Shown here one piece after another: positions 17,126 through 26,084 of a DNA stretch of 64,000 bases. Source of the DNA: Paralteromonas sediminis (GTDB lineage: Bacteria; Pseudomonadota; Gammaproteobacteria; Enterobacterales; Alteromonadaceae); assembly GCF_003820355.1 (NCBI RefSeq), contig NZ_RPOK01000003.1, positions 227,686 through 291,685 of the forward strand. Reading direction: 5' to 3'. The notes beneath the pieces were generated by a model, which searched no databases, was not told where the DNA came from, and saw nothing but the letters and a program-made list of their open reading frames with translations. The position numbers and the translations under genes are program-made. Position 1 is the first letter of the stretch. Every line of letters starts with the position of its first letter.

Positions 17126-18741
17126 GATTTCTTAGCCCGAGCCAGTCGCTTGCGCACTTTACGTGAGTGCCAGGCGGCAGGCACAATCACTACCAATGCG
17201 ATAAACAGATTCAACCAAGGAGAAACCTGATCAAGTACTGATAGGTTTGCTAACGCAACCGCAGCTTCGTTATTCACTTCGTCAGCAAAGGCAATCACCC
17301 CGTAAGCGCCTTCTTTTGCAAGCGCAAAACCGTTGCTAGCTGCACTTTGCCAACCCAGAGCCGAAAGCGAAGCAAACGCAGAATACCCTATTGCACTGGC
17401 ACCAAAACTCACTATGCCTATGCCTACAGCGCCAATACCCAAAAGACCAATACCCACAGCCCCAACGCTAACGAGCCCAAATGACACTATACCTACACTT
17501 ACGGGTGCAACAGCGAAGGCGCCCCAGGCAAAAATGACACCATAAGCATGCTCTCCACCGGCAAACCAACCCAATACAGGCTTATCATTTTTTTCAGGCA
17601 CATCAAAACGAAAATGAAAAAGTGGAATACCAAACACACTAATTTCGCTTTTATATTCCCTCTTTTTTACTGATTCCTCGCTGTAGGGCGGGTCAAAGGC
17701 ATTGGGCTGGAACAGGCGTTCTTGGGCTCGCAATGCACGCATGCCCTTTAGCAAACGAATTAGCAAAAACGAATAACAAGTAACAAACACTCCAATCACA
17801 GCCTGAGCGGATATCGCAAACTCCCATGCCAGCTCTGGTTGCTCTATGGCTAACTGTTTCAGTGTGAGTAATACGATGACAAGCAGTAATGCGACACCAA
17901 AAAACAACGCGACAAACACAATAGTGGCTTGGCGTTCTCGTTTTGTTCGAGACTGTGCAAGGCCAGCGCGAAGTCCAAAAAACGAACTAATCAGCCCTGA
18001 AAATGCAGCCAAAAATGCAAAAAGGCTTGCCGATTTGAAGAACGAACTGCCTTTGAGCGCTGCGGCTGAAAAAACAGAGGCCTTAGCAGGTGGAGAGAGA
18101 CTGCTAATTGATGTCATCACCACCAACGTAAAGGCCGCACCCGGTTTGCTTTTCACCAAGGCCTTTTCTATTATTGAAGTCATCGACGCCTGTAACTGCT
18201 TTCTGCCTCTAGATAGGCGCTGTTTTACCACCTCCTCTGACAAATCTAGTTCAGTCGCAACCGCTTCTATTGATTTTTGCTCGCGGTAAAACAAGACCAA
18301 TGGCTCGCGATAGTTCTCAGGCAATGCCGTTAAGGTGCGCCATAACAATTGCTGTTGTTGTTCATCAATCGCCGTGTCTTCCAATTTGGCTTGCTCAGCC
18401 AAATTTGCTGTCACTTCGTCAATATCAGAAGCTTGGTAGGCAGGCTGTGTAGTTTCTTTGCGAAAAAAACGACTCACCTTAAAGCGTAAAATACCGCACA
18501 ACCAAGCTTTAAGTTTGTGTGGATCGCTTAAACTATCTAGCTTTTTCCATGCCTCAACAAAGGCTTCCTGTGCTATGTCTTCACTATGTTTAATGTCGCC
18601 AACAGCGGAATAAGCGATGGAGCACAGTAATGATTGATAGCGACTAACTATTTCACAAAACGCGGTGCGGTCTCCTCCAAGTGAAGCCAGAACTAAATCA
18701 GCATCCGTTAATTGTGCAGCCAAAAGGCGTTTTTTAAACAT
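17122..18741 (-). CDS. ECF sigma factor fused to a C-terminal membrane domain
   Basis: The 539-residue protein starts with a complete ECF sigma factor: region 2 (SRYQSLLCSIAYSAVGDIKHSEDIAQEAF, about 28-60) and region 4 (LPENYREPLVLFYREQKSIEAVATELDLS, about 140-185). After residue 210 come three hydrophobic helices (about 238-258, 275-297, 312-330). Next is a soluble stretch and a striking Gly/Ala/Val repeat block (VGIVSFGLVSVGAVGIGLLG and onward, about 410-470), then a last helix before a basic tail. The fusion implies a membrane-tethered sigma factor controlled by its own C-terminus or by proteolysis (inference). Usual ECF length is under 200 residues. Confidence 0.8.
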   Translation of the reverse strand: MFKKRLLAAQLTDADLVLASLGGDRTAFCEIVSRYQSLLCSIAYSAVGDIKHSEDIAQEAFVEAWKKLDSLSDPHKLKAWLCGILRFKVSRFFRKETTQPAYQASDIDEVTANLAEQAKLEDTAIDEQQQQLLWRTLTALPENYREPLVLFYREQKSIEAVATELDLSEEVVKQRLSRGRKQLQASMTSIIEKALVKSKPGAAFTLVVMTSISSLSPPAKASVFSAAALKGSSFFKSASLFAFLAAFSGLISSFFGLRAGLAQSRTKRERQATIVFVALFFGVALLLVIVLLTLKQLAIEQPELAWEFAISAQAVIGVFVTCYSFLLIRLLKGMRALRAQERLFQPNAFDPPYSEESVKKREYKSEISVFGIPLFHFRFDVPEKNDKPVLGWFAGGEHAYGVIFAWGAFAVAPVSVGIVSFGLVSVGAVGIGLLGIGAVGIGIVSFGASAIGYSAFASLSALGWQSAASNGFALAKEGAYGVIAFADEVNNEAAVALANLSVLDQVSPWLNLFIALVVIVPAAWHSRKVRKRLARAKKS

Positions 18742-18804
18742 AGGACTCTCTCTATTTCCTCAACAATATAGCGCGCTATATCCATAGGTGCCATGAGGAG
18801 CCAT

Positions 18805-18845
18805 AAAGGTGACAAAAAATAAAATTTACTTTTTTTGTCACCTTT
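18805..18845. promoter_or_regulatory. Perfect 15-bp inverted repeat in divergent promoter region
   Basis: Left arm AAAGGTGACAAAAAA (18805-18819) and its exact reverse complement (18831-18845) are separated by 11 AT-rich bases. It lies between the divergent membrane sigma gene and the CIA30-like gene, 64 bp from the first and 95 bp from the second. The position suits an operator. It could also act as a terminator, because the right arm starts with a T run, but no + strand gene ends just before it. Confidence 0.6.
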
Positions 18846-18939
18846 TTTATGTCGGCTGGCACTTATAGGCATACCGCTGATTTGGCGCTATTTAACCTTT
18901 AACGTAAAAGCATGCCGTTGGCATACTGGAGAGAAACGA

Positions 18940-19536
18940 ATGAATACACTGTCTGTGAAAAAACGTGTTGTGACCGTATTGGCAGCAACTGCACTAATTT
19001 GCTTATCGAACGCTGGTTTAGCCAACGAACTGAGTAAGAACATAGATAATTTTAGTGATGCTACCAATAACAACTTAGGCCTAGCTCGCATTTTTATGAA
19101 CGACTCTACCACTGGTGGTAAAACCACAACATCGTCAAGTGTCAGCAATGGCATTATGACAGTCACAGGTAAAATTGCGCCTGCACGTGGCCAGCCTGGT
19201 TGGGCAAGCACCGTATTATTGCTGGACCCCGCAGGTCAACCTAAAGACGCCAGCCACTATGAAGGCATAAAACTCGTCATTAAGATAAACAAAGGCAATG
19301 TCAATGTCTCTGCTAACAGCACAAAAGTCAGCAACTATGATTATCATGTTGCTCCCGTTGTCGTGACTCAATATGGCGAATTCCAAGAAGTCAGCATTCC
19401 TTTTAATTCTATGAAACGCGCATGGTCTGCACAGACCGAATTGGATACCCAGACACTCAGCAGTATCAGTATTGTTGCATGGGATATGCAAGCCAATGAT
19501 TTTGACTTTGCGATTGACCAAGTCAGTTTTTACTAA
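18940..19536 (+). CDS. Exported CIA30-domain protein
   Basis: From ATG at 18940 (GGAGAG upstream) the protein has 198 residues; the frame is open further upstream, but that part is not protein-like. A signal peptide runs to about LANE (residue 30). The mature part is a beta-sandwich of the CIA30/galactose-binding type: WASTVLLLDPAGQPKDASHYEGIKLVIKINKGNV, the YDYHVAPVVVTQYGEFQEVSIPF segment and a final DFDFAIDQVSFY strand. Bacterial members bind sugars or serve as accessory folds; the eukaryotic relative NDUFAF1 helps assemble complex I. The gene is followed 27 bp later by an acyltransferase and is probably cotranscribed with it. Confidence 0.75.
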   Translation: MNTLSVKKRVVTVLAATALICLSNAGLANELSKNIDNFSDATNNNLGLARIFMNDSTTGGKTTTSSSVSNGIMTVTGKIAPARGQPGWASTVLLLDPAGQPKDASHYEGIKLVIKINKGNVNVSANSTKVSNYDYHVAPVVVTQYGEFQEVSIPFNSMKRAWSAQTELDTQTLSSISIVAWDMQANDFDFAIDQVSFY

Positions 19537-19563
19537 CCAGGCAAGATAGGATTGGACAAAACC

Positions 19564-20763
19564 ATGACAAACTCAACGTCTCCAAAACGCATCGACTATC
19601 TGGACGCTTCCCGCGCTTTTGCACTGATTCTAGGGATTGTGTTTCACGCTAGTTTATCGTTTATCCCAGTATTTATTGGTTGGGCAGTCATGGATGTCTC
19701 TACCAGCTGGATTACAGCTATCTTTGCTACCATCAGTCATTCATTTCGACTGGAGTTATTCTTCTTAATAGCGGGCTTTTTTAGCCATATGACCTTTCAT
19801 CGGGATGGCAGTAAACGCTTCCTAAAATCGCGTGTCATACGCATTGCCATTCCTTTAATTATTGGTTGGTTTATTTTACGTCCACTTATTGTATCTGGCT
19901 TTACTATGGGTGGTCAGAGCCTTCGTGGAGAGATTGATATTACCAGTAGTTTGATGGCGGGTTTAACTGACTTACAGTCATTTCCCACCGGCTTTTTGGT
20001 GGGCACTCACCTTTGGTTTTTATATTATCTGTTGCTGATCACCGCTGTGACACTTGTTTGTCGCGCCATATTGCGTACCTCTAAAAAGGTGAGCGACAAA
20101 CTGACGGGCGCTACCGACACAGCAATATCTTGGCTTTTGCAGTCACCCTTCGCACTCGCAGCCATGGCGTTACCCATTGCATGCTGCCTGTGGTTTATGG
20201 ATAGCTGGGGTATGGATACGCCTGACAAATCCCTTTCTCCCCATTGGCCCGTGTTGTTAATTTATGGCGGCTTTTTTGTGTTGGGTTGGATGCTTCACCG
20301 CCAACCAGTTTTGCTGGATAAGTGGGCTTGTTTATCCTGGAAAAAACTGGTTGTAGCGCTTGTATCTGTTATCTCATCGGTTGTGTTGATGGACTTCCAA
20401 ATGCAGGTTGCTCATCCCCATTACGACTTCATCAAGGCTGGGTTCGTCGTCTGCTACGCCGTGATGATGATGGCGTTGGTATTGTTAACACTTGGCCTAT
20501 TCCAGCGTGTGCTAAATCAGCCTAACAAAATAGTCCGTTATCTTGCTGACGCCTCGTACTGGATGTATCTCATCCACCTACCTGTCGTTATTTTTCTGCA
20601 AGTTGTTGTTGCAGAATGGTCGTTCCATTGGTCAGTAAAATGGTTAGGCATTACCATAACCACGGTAATTCTGTCTTTGTTCATTTATGATTTATTAGTA
20701 AGGAACACGTTTATTGGTGCCACACTCAATGGGCGTCGTAAACCCCGAGCAATGATAAATTAG
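19564..20763 (+). CDS. Acyltransferase family 3 membrane protein (OpgC-like)
   Basis: The 399-residue integral membrane protein starts at ATG 19564; a TTG at 19552 is the alternative. It opens with RIDYLDASRAFALILGIVFHASLSF, the conserved R-x10-H motif of family 3 acyltransferases. About ten transmembrane helices follow, with HLWFLYYLLLITA in the middle and ASYWMYLIHLPVVIFLQ near the end. It resembles OpgC/MdoC, which adds succinyl groups to periplasmic glucans. Members in general O-acylate exported glycans or lipids. The tight link to the CIA30-like gene hints at a shared glycan substrate (inference). Confidence 0.83.
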   Translation: MTNSTSPKRIDYLDASRAFALILGIVFHASLSFIPVFIGWAVMDVSTSWITAIFATISHSFRLELFFLIAGFFSHMTFHRDGSKRFLKSRVIRIAIPLIIGWFILRPLIVSGFTMGGQSLRGEIDITSSLMAGLTDLQSFPTGFLVGTHLWFLYYLLLITAVTLVCRAILRTSKKVSDKLTGATDTAISWLLQSPFALAAMALPIACCLWFMDSWGMDTPDKSLSPHWPVLLIYGGFFVLGWMLHRQPVLLDKWACLSWKKLVVALVSVISSVVLMDFQMQVAHPHYDFIKAGFVVCYAVMMMALVLLTLGLFQRVLNQPNKIVRYLADASYWMYLIHLPVVIFLQVVVAEWSFHWSVKWLGITITTVILSLFIYDLLVRNTFIGATLNGRRKPRAMIN

Positions 20764-20766
20764 CGG

Positions 20767-21507
20767 TCAATCAGGGTGAAGGTGTCGTTTGATTATCTGA
20801 TCTCTTCGTCCAGACCTGATCGTTTGGGTAATGGCCTGGTTAATACTTGGCAGTAATGCAGCATGTTGCTTATGAACTCGAATGTGCAAAGCATGCTTAT
20901 CGTGTTCAGGACCAATAGTTAGTGCCCACCCGTTTTTATTGATGTAATACTCGGCGACCTCTTTGTTAACAATGGCCACCTCAACTCTACCTAGGTGGAG
21001 TAGCTCCAACAACTTTTCTTCGGTTTGCACTTTTATATCAGTTCCAAACCACTCTGAATCTGGGTAAGTAAAACCTCTTACGGTTCCAACAACACGGGTT
21101 TTTAAGTCTGAGGGTGCAGCAATATTGAAAATCTGATTGCTATTGAAAATATAGTGATCTGTGGACTCGTAAATGGGCAGCGAAAACAACTGTACTTGCA
21201 GTTCTTTTTGCCGATTACGCCAAGCAGGATTTGAACAACAACTTAGCGCCATTTCGCCGTTTTCAAACATTATGCGTTTACGCATGGCAGGCACAGGAAA
21301 AAGTTCAAAGTCGATATCTGCCTGTTTGAGCACCGCAGTAAACAATTCTGCATAAATCCCTGAATACTTATCAGTAGAGATAATCAGAGGAGGCCGACTA
21401 TTGTCATAAAACGGAATAGGTAAAGTGTCCGATGCACCGAGCCACGGGCTGTGCAAACACATACAAACCACAACACATTTCATAATTCGCAGACGTAGAC
21501 TAAGCAT
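20767..21507 (-). CDS. Periplasmic solute-binding protein, family 3-like
   Basis: The start at ATG 21507 is supported by an AAGGAGG site 8 bases upstream. The 246-residue protein has a signal peptide with some Cys (CVVVCMCLHSPWLGAS) and a type II binding fold: PPLIISTDKYSGIYAELFTAVLKQADIDFELFPVPAMRKRIMFENGEMALSCC and a second lobe with DLKTRVVGTVRGFTYPDSEWFG. No permease or ATPase is nearby, as for its relative at 9662-10426. It may feed a distant transporter or act as a sensor component. Its stop lies 3 bp from that of the acyltransferase (convergent). Confidence 0.78.
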   Translation of the reverse strand: MLSLRLRIMKCVVVCMCLHSPWLGASDTLPIPFYDNSRPPLIISTDKYSGIYAELFTAVLKQADIDFELFPVPAMRKRIMFENGEMALSCCSNPAWRNRQKELQVQLFSLPIYESTDHYIFNSNQIFNIAAPSDLKTRVVGTVRGFTYPDSEWFGTDIKVQTEEKLLELLHLGRVEVAIVNKEVAEYYINKNGWALTIGPEHDKHALHIRVHKQHAALLPSINQAITQTIRSGRRDQIIKRHLHPD

Positions 21508-21568
21508 ATATGCCCCTCCTTGTGCCAAGAGCATCTACGTTAAGTATACAGCTAATCTAATATTCTAC

Positions 21569-21600
21569 AGAAAAATAAGGGGCTATTTTCAGCCCCTTAG
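21569..21600 (-). terminator. Intrinsic terminator of the TonB receptor gene
   Basis: Arms AAGGGGCT and AGCCCCTT (577-584 and 591-598 within the 21 kb block) with a 6-base loop. On the minus strand the stem is followed by TATTTTT. It lies about 20 bases past the receptor stop. Confidence 0.85.
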
Positions 21601-21617
21601 CATGTTAATGGTGTCGT

Positions 21618-24600
21618 TTAAAACGTCATTCTGGCAGTAAAGGTAAGTCGACGTCCCACCACATCATACTGAGACGGATCTGTACCTGATTGCACGTTGG
21701 GCGAATAAAGCGGCGGTAACTTATTAAACAAGTTATTCACCCCTAGTCGCAGCGATATGCTTTCATTAACAAAGTAAGTGGCGCTCGCATCCCAATACAT
21801 GACTGAACCTGTACCGGGGAATTGCTCGCCCGGAAATTCTTTTTCCAGACGGTGGTCCATACCTGCAACATACCTACCTTGTAAATTTACAGACACATCT
21901 TCCAAGTCCATTGAAAGATTTAAATTAGCCTTCAACTCTGGAAAAGTCGTGCCCAACCCAGCGCCAAAATAAGACACGGTACCCGCATAATCTAGTGCCG
22001 GTAAGAAAGGTGCTTGCTGATTCTCAAACTCCAGTAAATAGTTTACAAACAAGTTCACGTTAAACGACGCACCACCCAGCCATTCTGTGTCAAAGGCATA
22101 GTTAGACTGGAAATCAAAACCTGAGGTAGAAAGCGTGCCACCATTAATGGTTGGGAAAGAGCCACTGGCTGTGGGAGCCGAGATAAAGAATATATCTCCT
22201 CCCCGAGCCAAACCCTGACAGTTCTCAAAATTGATATCTAGGTCAGGGTTGCGACCGTAATAGTTAAAGCAATCGGCTATGATCAAATTAACGTTAGGCG
22301 TTTGTATGGCACCGTCTATGTCAATGCTGTAGTAATCCAAAGACATTTCAACACCATTGTCCATGGTATAGACAGCGCCTAAGGTTAAGGTATCCGCCTC
22401 TTCTGCCTTAAGCTCTGAATTGCCCGACGTGAAAATCGTGACTTGCCCACCCGGTGTTTGCACATAAATACTGGGGTCGGCTACGCCATTGTCAGCACAG
22501 ATACCAGCTGCCGATTCACCTCCTGATGTTCTGAAGTTAGTAGTTCTGGAACAAGGATCAAAATATTGAGGTGCTGATGAGCCACCGTCAAACAGCTCGC
22601 CAAAATTAGGCGCCCTGACTGAGCGTTGGAATGAAGCTCGAATACGCGGTAAATCATCATTGATATGCCAACTCAATTCTGCTTTGTAAGCGCTATTTCT
22701 GTCTTTATCGCTAATTGATTGTGTGGCGATGTCAGTAAACTGCGATTCTGAAGTACGGAACCCTAGCGTGAGGTCGAGCGATTCGGCAAACTCTTCACCG
22801 TCAACCAAAGGAATGAATGCCTCAAAGAAGAGATCCGTAAATTCGTTTGTACCACCAGCAGGTACCGAGGTGTTGAACCCAGAAATAGAGCCTGACGTTG
22901 CACCGGGGTCGAACGCATATTCAAATTTACGGTTTTCAGCACCGACCACCACACTTACTGCGCCAGCAGGTAGCTCAAATACGTCCCCTGTAATATAGCC
23001 TTGTACGATTTGCTGATCTAATACAGTAGAGGTGGTCGCCGAAATATTGATGTAATCTGCGCACTCCTGAGAAACAGGGTTACGCCCGAAGGGGTTATAG
23101 CCACCTTCACAAATACTCACACCACCATCAGGGGCTTCTACCAAATTCACTAACCTTTGATTCTGTAGATTGCCGGTTTGTGTTTGTCGAATGGTAGTTT
23201 CGCCTTGCATGGCATACACTTCCCAATCCCAACGATCCTGAATTGTGCCGCGGGCGCCAATCATGTATTGCAAAATGGTATTGTCTCTAAAGGACTGTCT
23301 CAGTCCGTTCCACAATGACCGCTGACGCACAAGAAACGCTTCATCTGCACCACTGCCTACTAATCTAGGATCATCACCGGTACGGGAATTCAACAGCATT
23401 CTAAAATCATCGGGCAAAAACGGGTTACTCACTGGAACCACAAGCGCATTGCTTATAGAGCTGCCTGCTTCAACAAATTGAGACACCGCATTGTTGGGGT
23501 TATTGGCGCCAGGCCCGTCGAACCTTCCAAGAGGGAATGGTGTAGGCGCTAGTGCGGTTGATGACTCATAGTTGGTCCAGCCCGCTGACCCAAAGATCTC
23601 CAACTGATCAGTAATAAAGTAATTCATTTTGGTTGAAAATGAACGCCTCTCTAGTGGCAATACCAAAATATTCACCGCATCGAAGTTGTAACTGTAGCGG
23701 TCTGGAAAAAGGTTGGTGTTAACTGCCAAATCCACAGGATAGCGCCAGTTCTCAACATTAAAGTCGGTATTGAAAATACCCGCTGAAAAAAGTGACCCAT
23801 CATCGTTAAACGCTAGCAAACCAAAATTAGCCGGTACCGAGCCAGGTGCAACACCGTATGTGGCAAATAGATCATCTACCGCACTTTGGGTGATAGGGTT
23901 AGAGCCTGAGCCAACAAAACGACCTTCAGGGAAAAAGGTCGTAGTAGCGGTGGCAACGGCGGCAAAAGGGCGCTGTCCTTTGATTAGTCCATCACGCACT
24001 GTATAATCAAACGACAATACGGCATTGCCTTTGTCGTCGTCAAAGTTACCCCCCAGCAAACCTGAATAGCTGTACTCCTTGGAGTCACCAAACTCTTCAC
24101 TTTCTGAGCGGTTGTAAGTGAAGTCAAAACCTTCAAAATCATTTTTAAGCTTGATGTTTACTGCACCGGCAACAGCATCAGCGCCATACGCAGCGCCTGC
24201 ACCACCCGTTATAACTTCTACGCTATCGATAAGTGCAGCGGGTATGGTATTTAAATCAACCGTCATATTAGACGCGGACACCATTACCCGGCGACCATCT
24301 ACAAGTACTAAGTTTCTGTTTGCCCCCAGCCCTCGTAAGTCAATGTTGGATTGCGCGCCATTACCAGGGTTGTTTGAGGTGGTGGTGCCCGCAGGATTGA
24401 CTTGGGGCAAGGTATTTAGATAAGTGTCTAATGTAATATCTGCGCGGCTGTTTAGCTGTTCTGCGTCTACAGTTACTAGTGGGCTATTGGCGGCGAAATC
24501 GGCATTGCGAATACGCGAGCCCGTCACCATTATTTTTTCTACGCTTTGTTCTGCTGCTAACTGCTGATCTTGGGCCTGGTCTTGTGCATACACAGGTGTT

Positions 24601-24668
24601 CCTGCTGATATTGCTGCAATACATGCAACGCGAATAGACAGTGCTAGCTTGTTATAACGTCTTGTCAT
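21618..24668 (-). CDS. TonB-dependent outer membrane receptor
   Basis: From ATG at 24668 (GAGGA 6 bases upstream) the protein has 1016 residues. The signal peptide ends at VYA-QD. A TonB-box-like EKIMVTGSRI lies near residue 40. The plug domain (about 55-165) has LRGLGANRNLVLVDGRR and IDSVEVITGGAGAAYGADAVAGAVNI. The long beta-barrel closes with VNNLFNKLPPLYSP and a terminal aromatic RLTFTARMTF. The large size and asparagine-rich loops fit the Alteromonadales receptors for oligosaccharides, peptides or siderophores; the ligand is not identifiable. A LytS/LytTR sensor pair is divergently encoded upstream and might control it. Confidence 0.93.
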   Translation of the reverse strand: MTRRYNKLALSIRVACIAAISAGTPVYAQDQAQDQQLAAEQSVEKIMVTGSRIRNADFAANSPLVTVDAEQLNSRADITLDTYLNTLPQVNPAGTTTSNNPGNGAQSNIDLRGLGANRNLVLVDGRRVMVSASNMTVDLNTIPAALIDSVEVITGGAGAAYGADAVAGAVNIKLKNDFEGFDFTYNRSESEEFGDSKEYSYSGLLGGNFDDDKGNAVLSFDYTVRDGLIKGQRPFAAVATATTTFFPEGRFVGSGSNPITQSAVDDLFATYGVAPGSVPANFGLLAFNDDGSLFSAGIFNTDFNVENWRYPVDLAVNTNLFPDRYSYNFDAVNILVLPLERRSFSTKMNYFITDQLEIFGSAGWTNYESSTALAPTPFPLGRFDGPGANNPNNAVSQFVEAGSSISNALVVPVSNPFLPDDFRMLLNSRTGDDPRLVGSGADEAFLVRQRSLWNGLRQSFRDNTILQYMIGARGTIQDRWDWEVYAMQGETTIRQTQTGNLQNQRLVNLVEAPDGGVSICEGGYNPFGRNPVSQECADYINISATTSTVLDQQIVQGYITGDVFELPAGAVSVVVGAENRKFEYAFDPGATSGSISGFNTSVPAGGTNEFTDLFFEAFIPLVDGEEFAESLDLTLGFRTSESQFTDIATQSISDKDRNSAYKAELSWHINDDLPRIRASFQRSVRAPNFGELFDGGSSAPQYFDPCSRTTNFRTSGGESAAGICADNGVADPSIYVQTPGGQVTIFTSGNSELKAEEADTLTLGAVYTMDNGVEMSLDYYSIDIDGAIQTPNVNLIIADCFNYYGRNPDLDINFENCQGLARGGDIFFISAPTASGSFPTINGGTLSTSGFDFQSNYAFDTEWLGGASFNVNLFVNYLLEFENQQAPFLPALDYAGTVSYFGAGLGTTFPELKANLNLSMDLEDVSVNLQGRYVAGMDHRLEKEFPGEQFPGTGSVMYWDASATYFVNESISLRLGVNNLFNKLPPLYSPNVQSGTDPSQYDVVGRRLTFTARMTF

Positions 24669-24971
24669 ATTGAGTCCTCGTGTGTTTCCTTGTGTTGTCC
24701 CTGGATGATTGACATAGTCATTTCTCAGGTTTTCATCGGACAAATTAGTGAACTGCAAGGTCGACAAATAGTGGGATTACACGAACGACAGGATTACTGG
24801 TACCAATGGTATGCAAAGGCAATTAAATGGGGTGGGACTCCTCGAAAAAGCAAACGGAGTGACCGCCAAACCAGACTTTTTACCCCCAAATGCACACCGT
24901 AAAGCAAGGTGAAATTTGCATTGCACAAATACACTAATCAATAATGCATGTAGATTGTTAAATAATTTGAT
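24669..24971. other. Divergent promoter region, receptor versus sensor kinase
   Basis: About 300 bp without a gene. It should hold both promoters. AT-rich sequence near 24910-24970 with ATTGCACAAAT is suggestive but not diagnostic. No clear inverted repeat long enough to call an operator was seen. Confidence 0.35.
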
Positions 24972-26084
24972 GTGGTGGTTAACGCAGTGGCCCGTTTTTT
25001 AAATGCTCTTCCTGGCTGGAAGGTATGGTTGAGCAGCATGATTTTTTGGTTGCTAATGAATACGTTCGCTGCAGAACTAACCTATCGTTCTGGTCGAGCA
25101 GCGAATGCCACATCTTGGCTGGAAGTATGGCTATACTACTTTCCATGGTGGATGCCATGGGCTTTGCTCACGCCCTTGGTTATCGCCTACGCTCAACTCA
25201 TTGATCGACATAAAACGTCAATGTTTATGTTTGCATGGCAGCATGTAATGGCACTTCTGTCTGTATTGGTCATGTATTTGTTTAGCGGCATTGCGATGAA
25301 CCTGATACTTTGGAACAAAGAACTCTCTCAAAGCAGTTTGAAAATACAAATAGAAAATGCCCTTACCAACTCACTCTGGCATATCGATTTTGTTGTCTAT
25401 CTTGCAATTTTACTGGCAGGATACGGGCTTAAAAGCAGCCGTCAGGCACAGTTAGAAAAAAACCGTAATGCTGAGTTATCCAAGCAATTAGTGGATATCC
25501 AGTTACAGTCGCTAAAATCGCAACTCAACCCACATTTTCTATTCAACACGCTCAATACCGTCGCAAGTTTGGTGCGTTTGGATAGAAAGGATCAAGCGGT
25601 TGATGCACTCAATGAACTGAGCCTGATGCTGAGAAAAGTATTGGAGAATCAAAGTAATCAACTCATTCCACTTGAGCAGGAAATTGAGTTTATTCAAAGT
25701 TTTCTGACCATACAAAAAATGCGATTTGAGGATAAGCTTAATACGGCTGTTGAAGTTGACTTTGAATGTTTGCACGAAGACATTCCGTTTATGTTGTTAC
25801 AACCCTTGGTAGAAAACGCCGTACAACATGGCTCCCAACTAGAAACTGACAGTAACCTGCTAAGCCTCCAAGTACGCTGTGAAAACGGCCGGCTATTAGT
25901 GAAGCTAACCAATAAAGTACCGCAGCAAGATACCCATCAGGGGTTTGGTATTGGAGTTAAAAATTGCCGCGAGCGACTGCGTCACCTTTATCACGATGAC
26001 TTCACCCTTACCCTTACCCCTATAGAAAATGGCTATTTTGAAACGTTTGTTTCTATTCCGCTAGGAAAAGACTTTTATGCATAA
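24972..26084 (+). CDS. LytS-type sensor histidine kinase
   Basis: The 370-residue protein has four N-terminal transmembrane helices (within 1-165) and no large periplasmic sensor domain. The His_kinase domain (PF06580) reads LKSQLNPHFLFNTLN, where the phospho-acceptor is His188. A C-terminal ATPase domain has LQPLVENAVQHG (N box) and GFGIGVKNCRERL (G box). It overlaps the LytTR response regulator gene by 8 bp, so the two form an operon. The start codon is a GTG in a run of GTGs. The input is probably membrane-derived or a small molecule; the adjacent TonB receptor is a candidate target of the pair (inference). Confidence 0.92.
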   Translation: MVVNAVARFLNALPGWKVWLSSMIFWLLMNTFAAELTYRSGRAANATSWLEVWLYYFPWWMPWALLTPLVIAYAQLIDRHKTSMFMFAWQHVMALLSVLVMYLFSGIAMNLILWNKELSQSSLKIQIENALTNSLWHIDFVVYLAILLAGYGLKSSRQAQLEKNRNAELSKQLVDIQLQSLKSQLNPHFLFNTLNTVASLVRLDRKDQAVDALNELSLMLRKVLENQSNQLIPLEQEIEFIQSFLTIQKMRFEDKLNTAVEVDFECLHEDIPFMLLQPLVENAVQHGSQLETDSNLLSLQVRCENGRLLVKLTNKVPQQDTHQGFGIGVKNCRERLRHLYHDDFTLTLTPIENGYFETFVSIPLGKDFYA

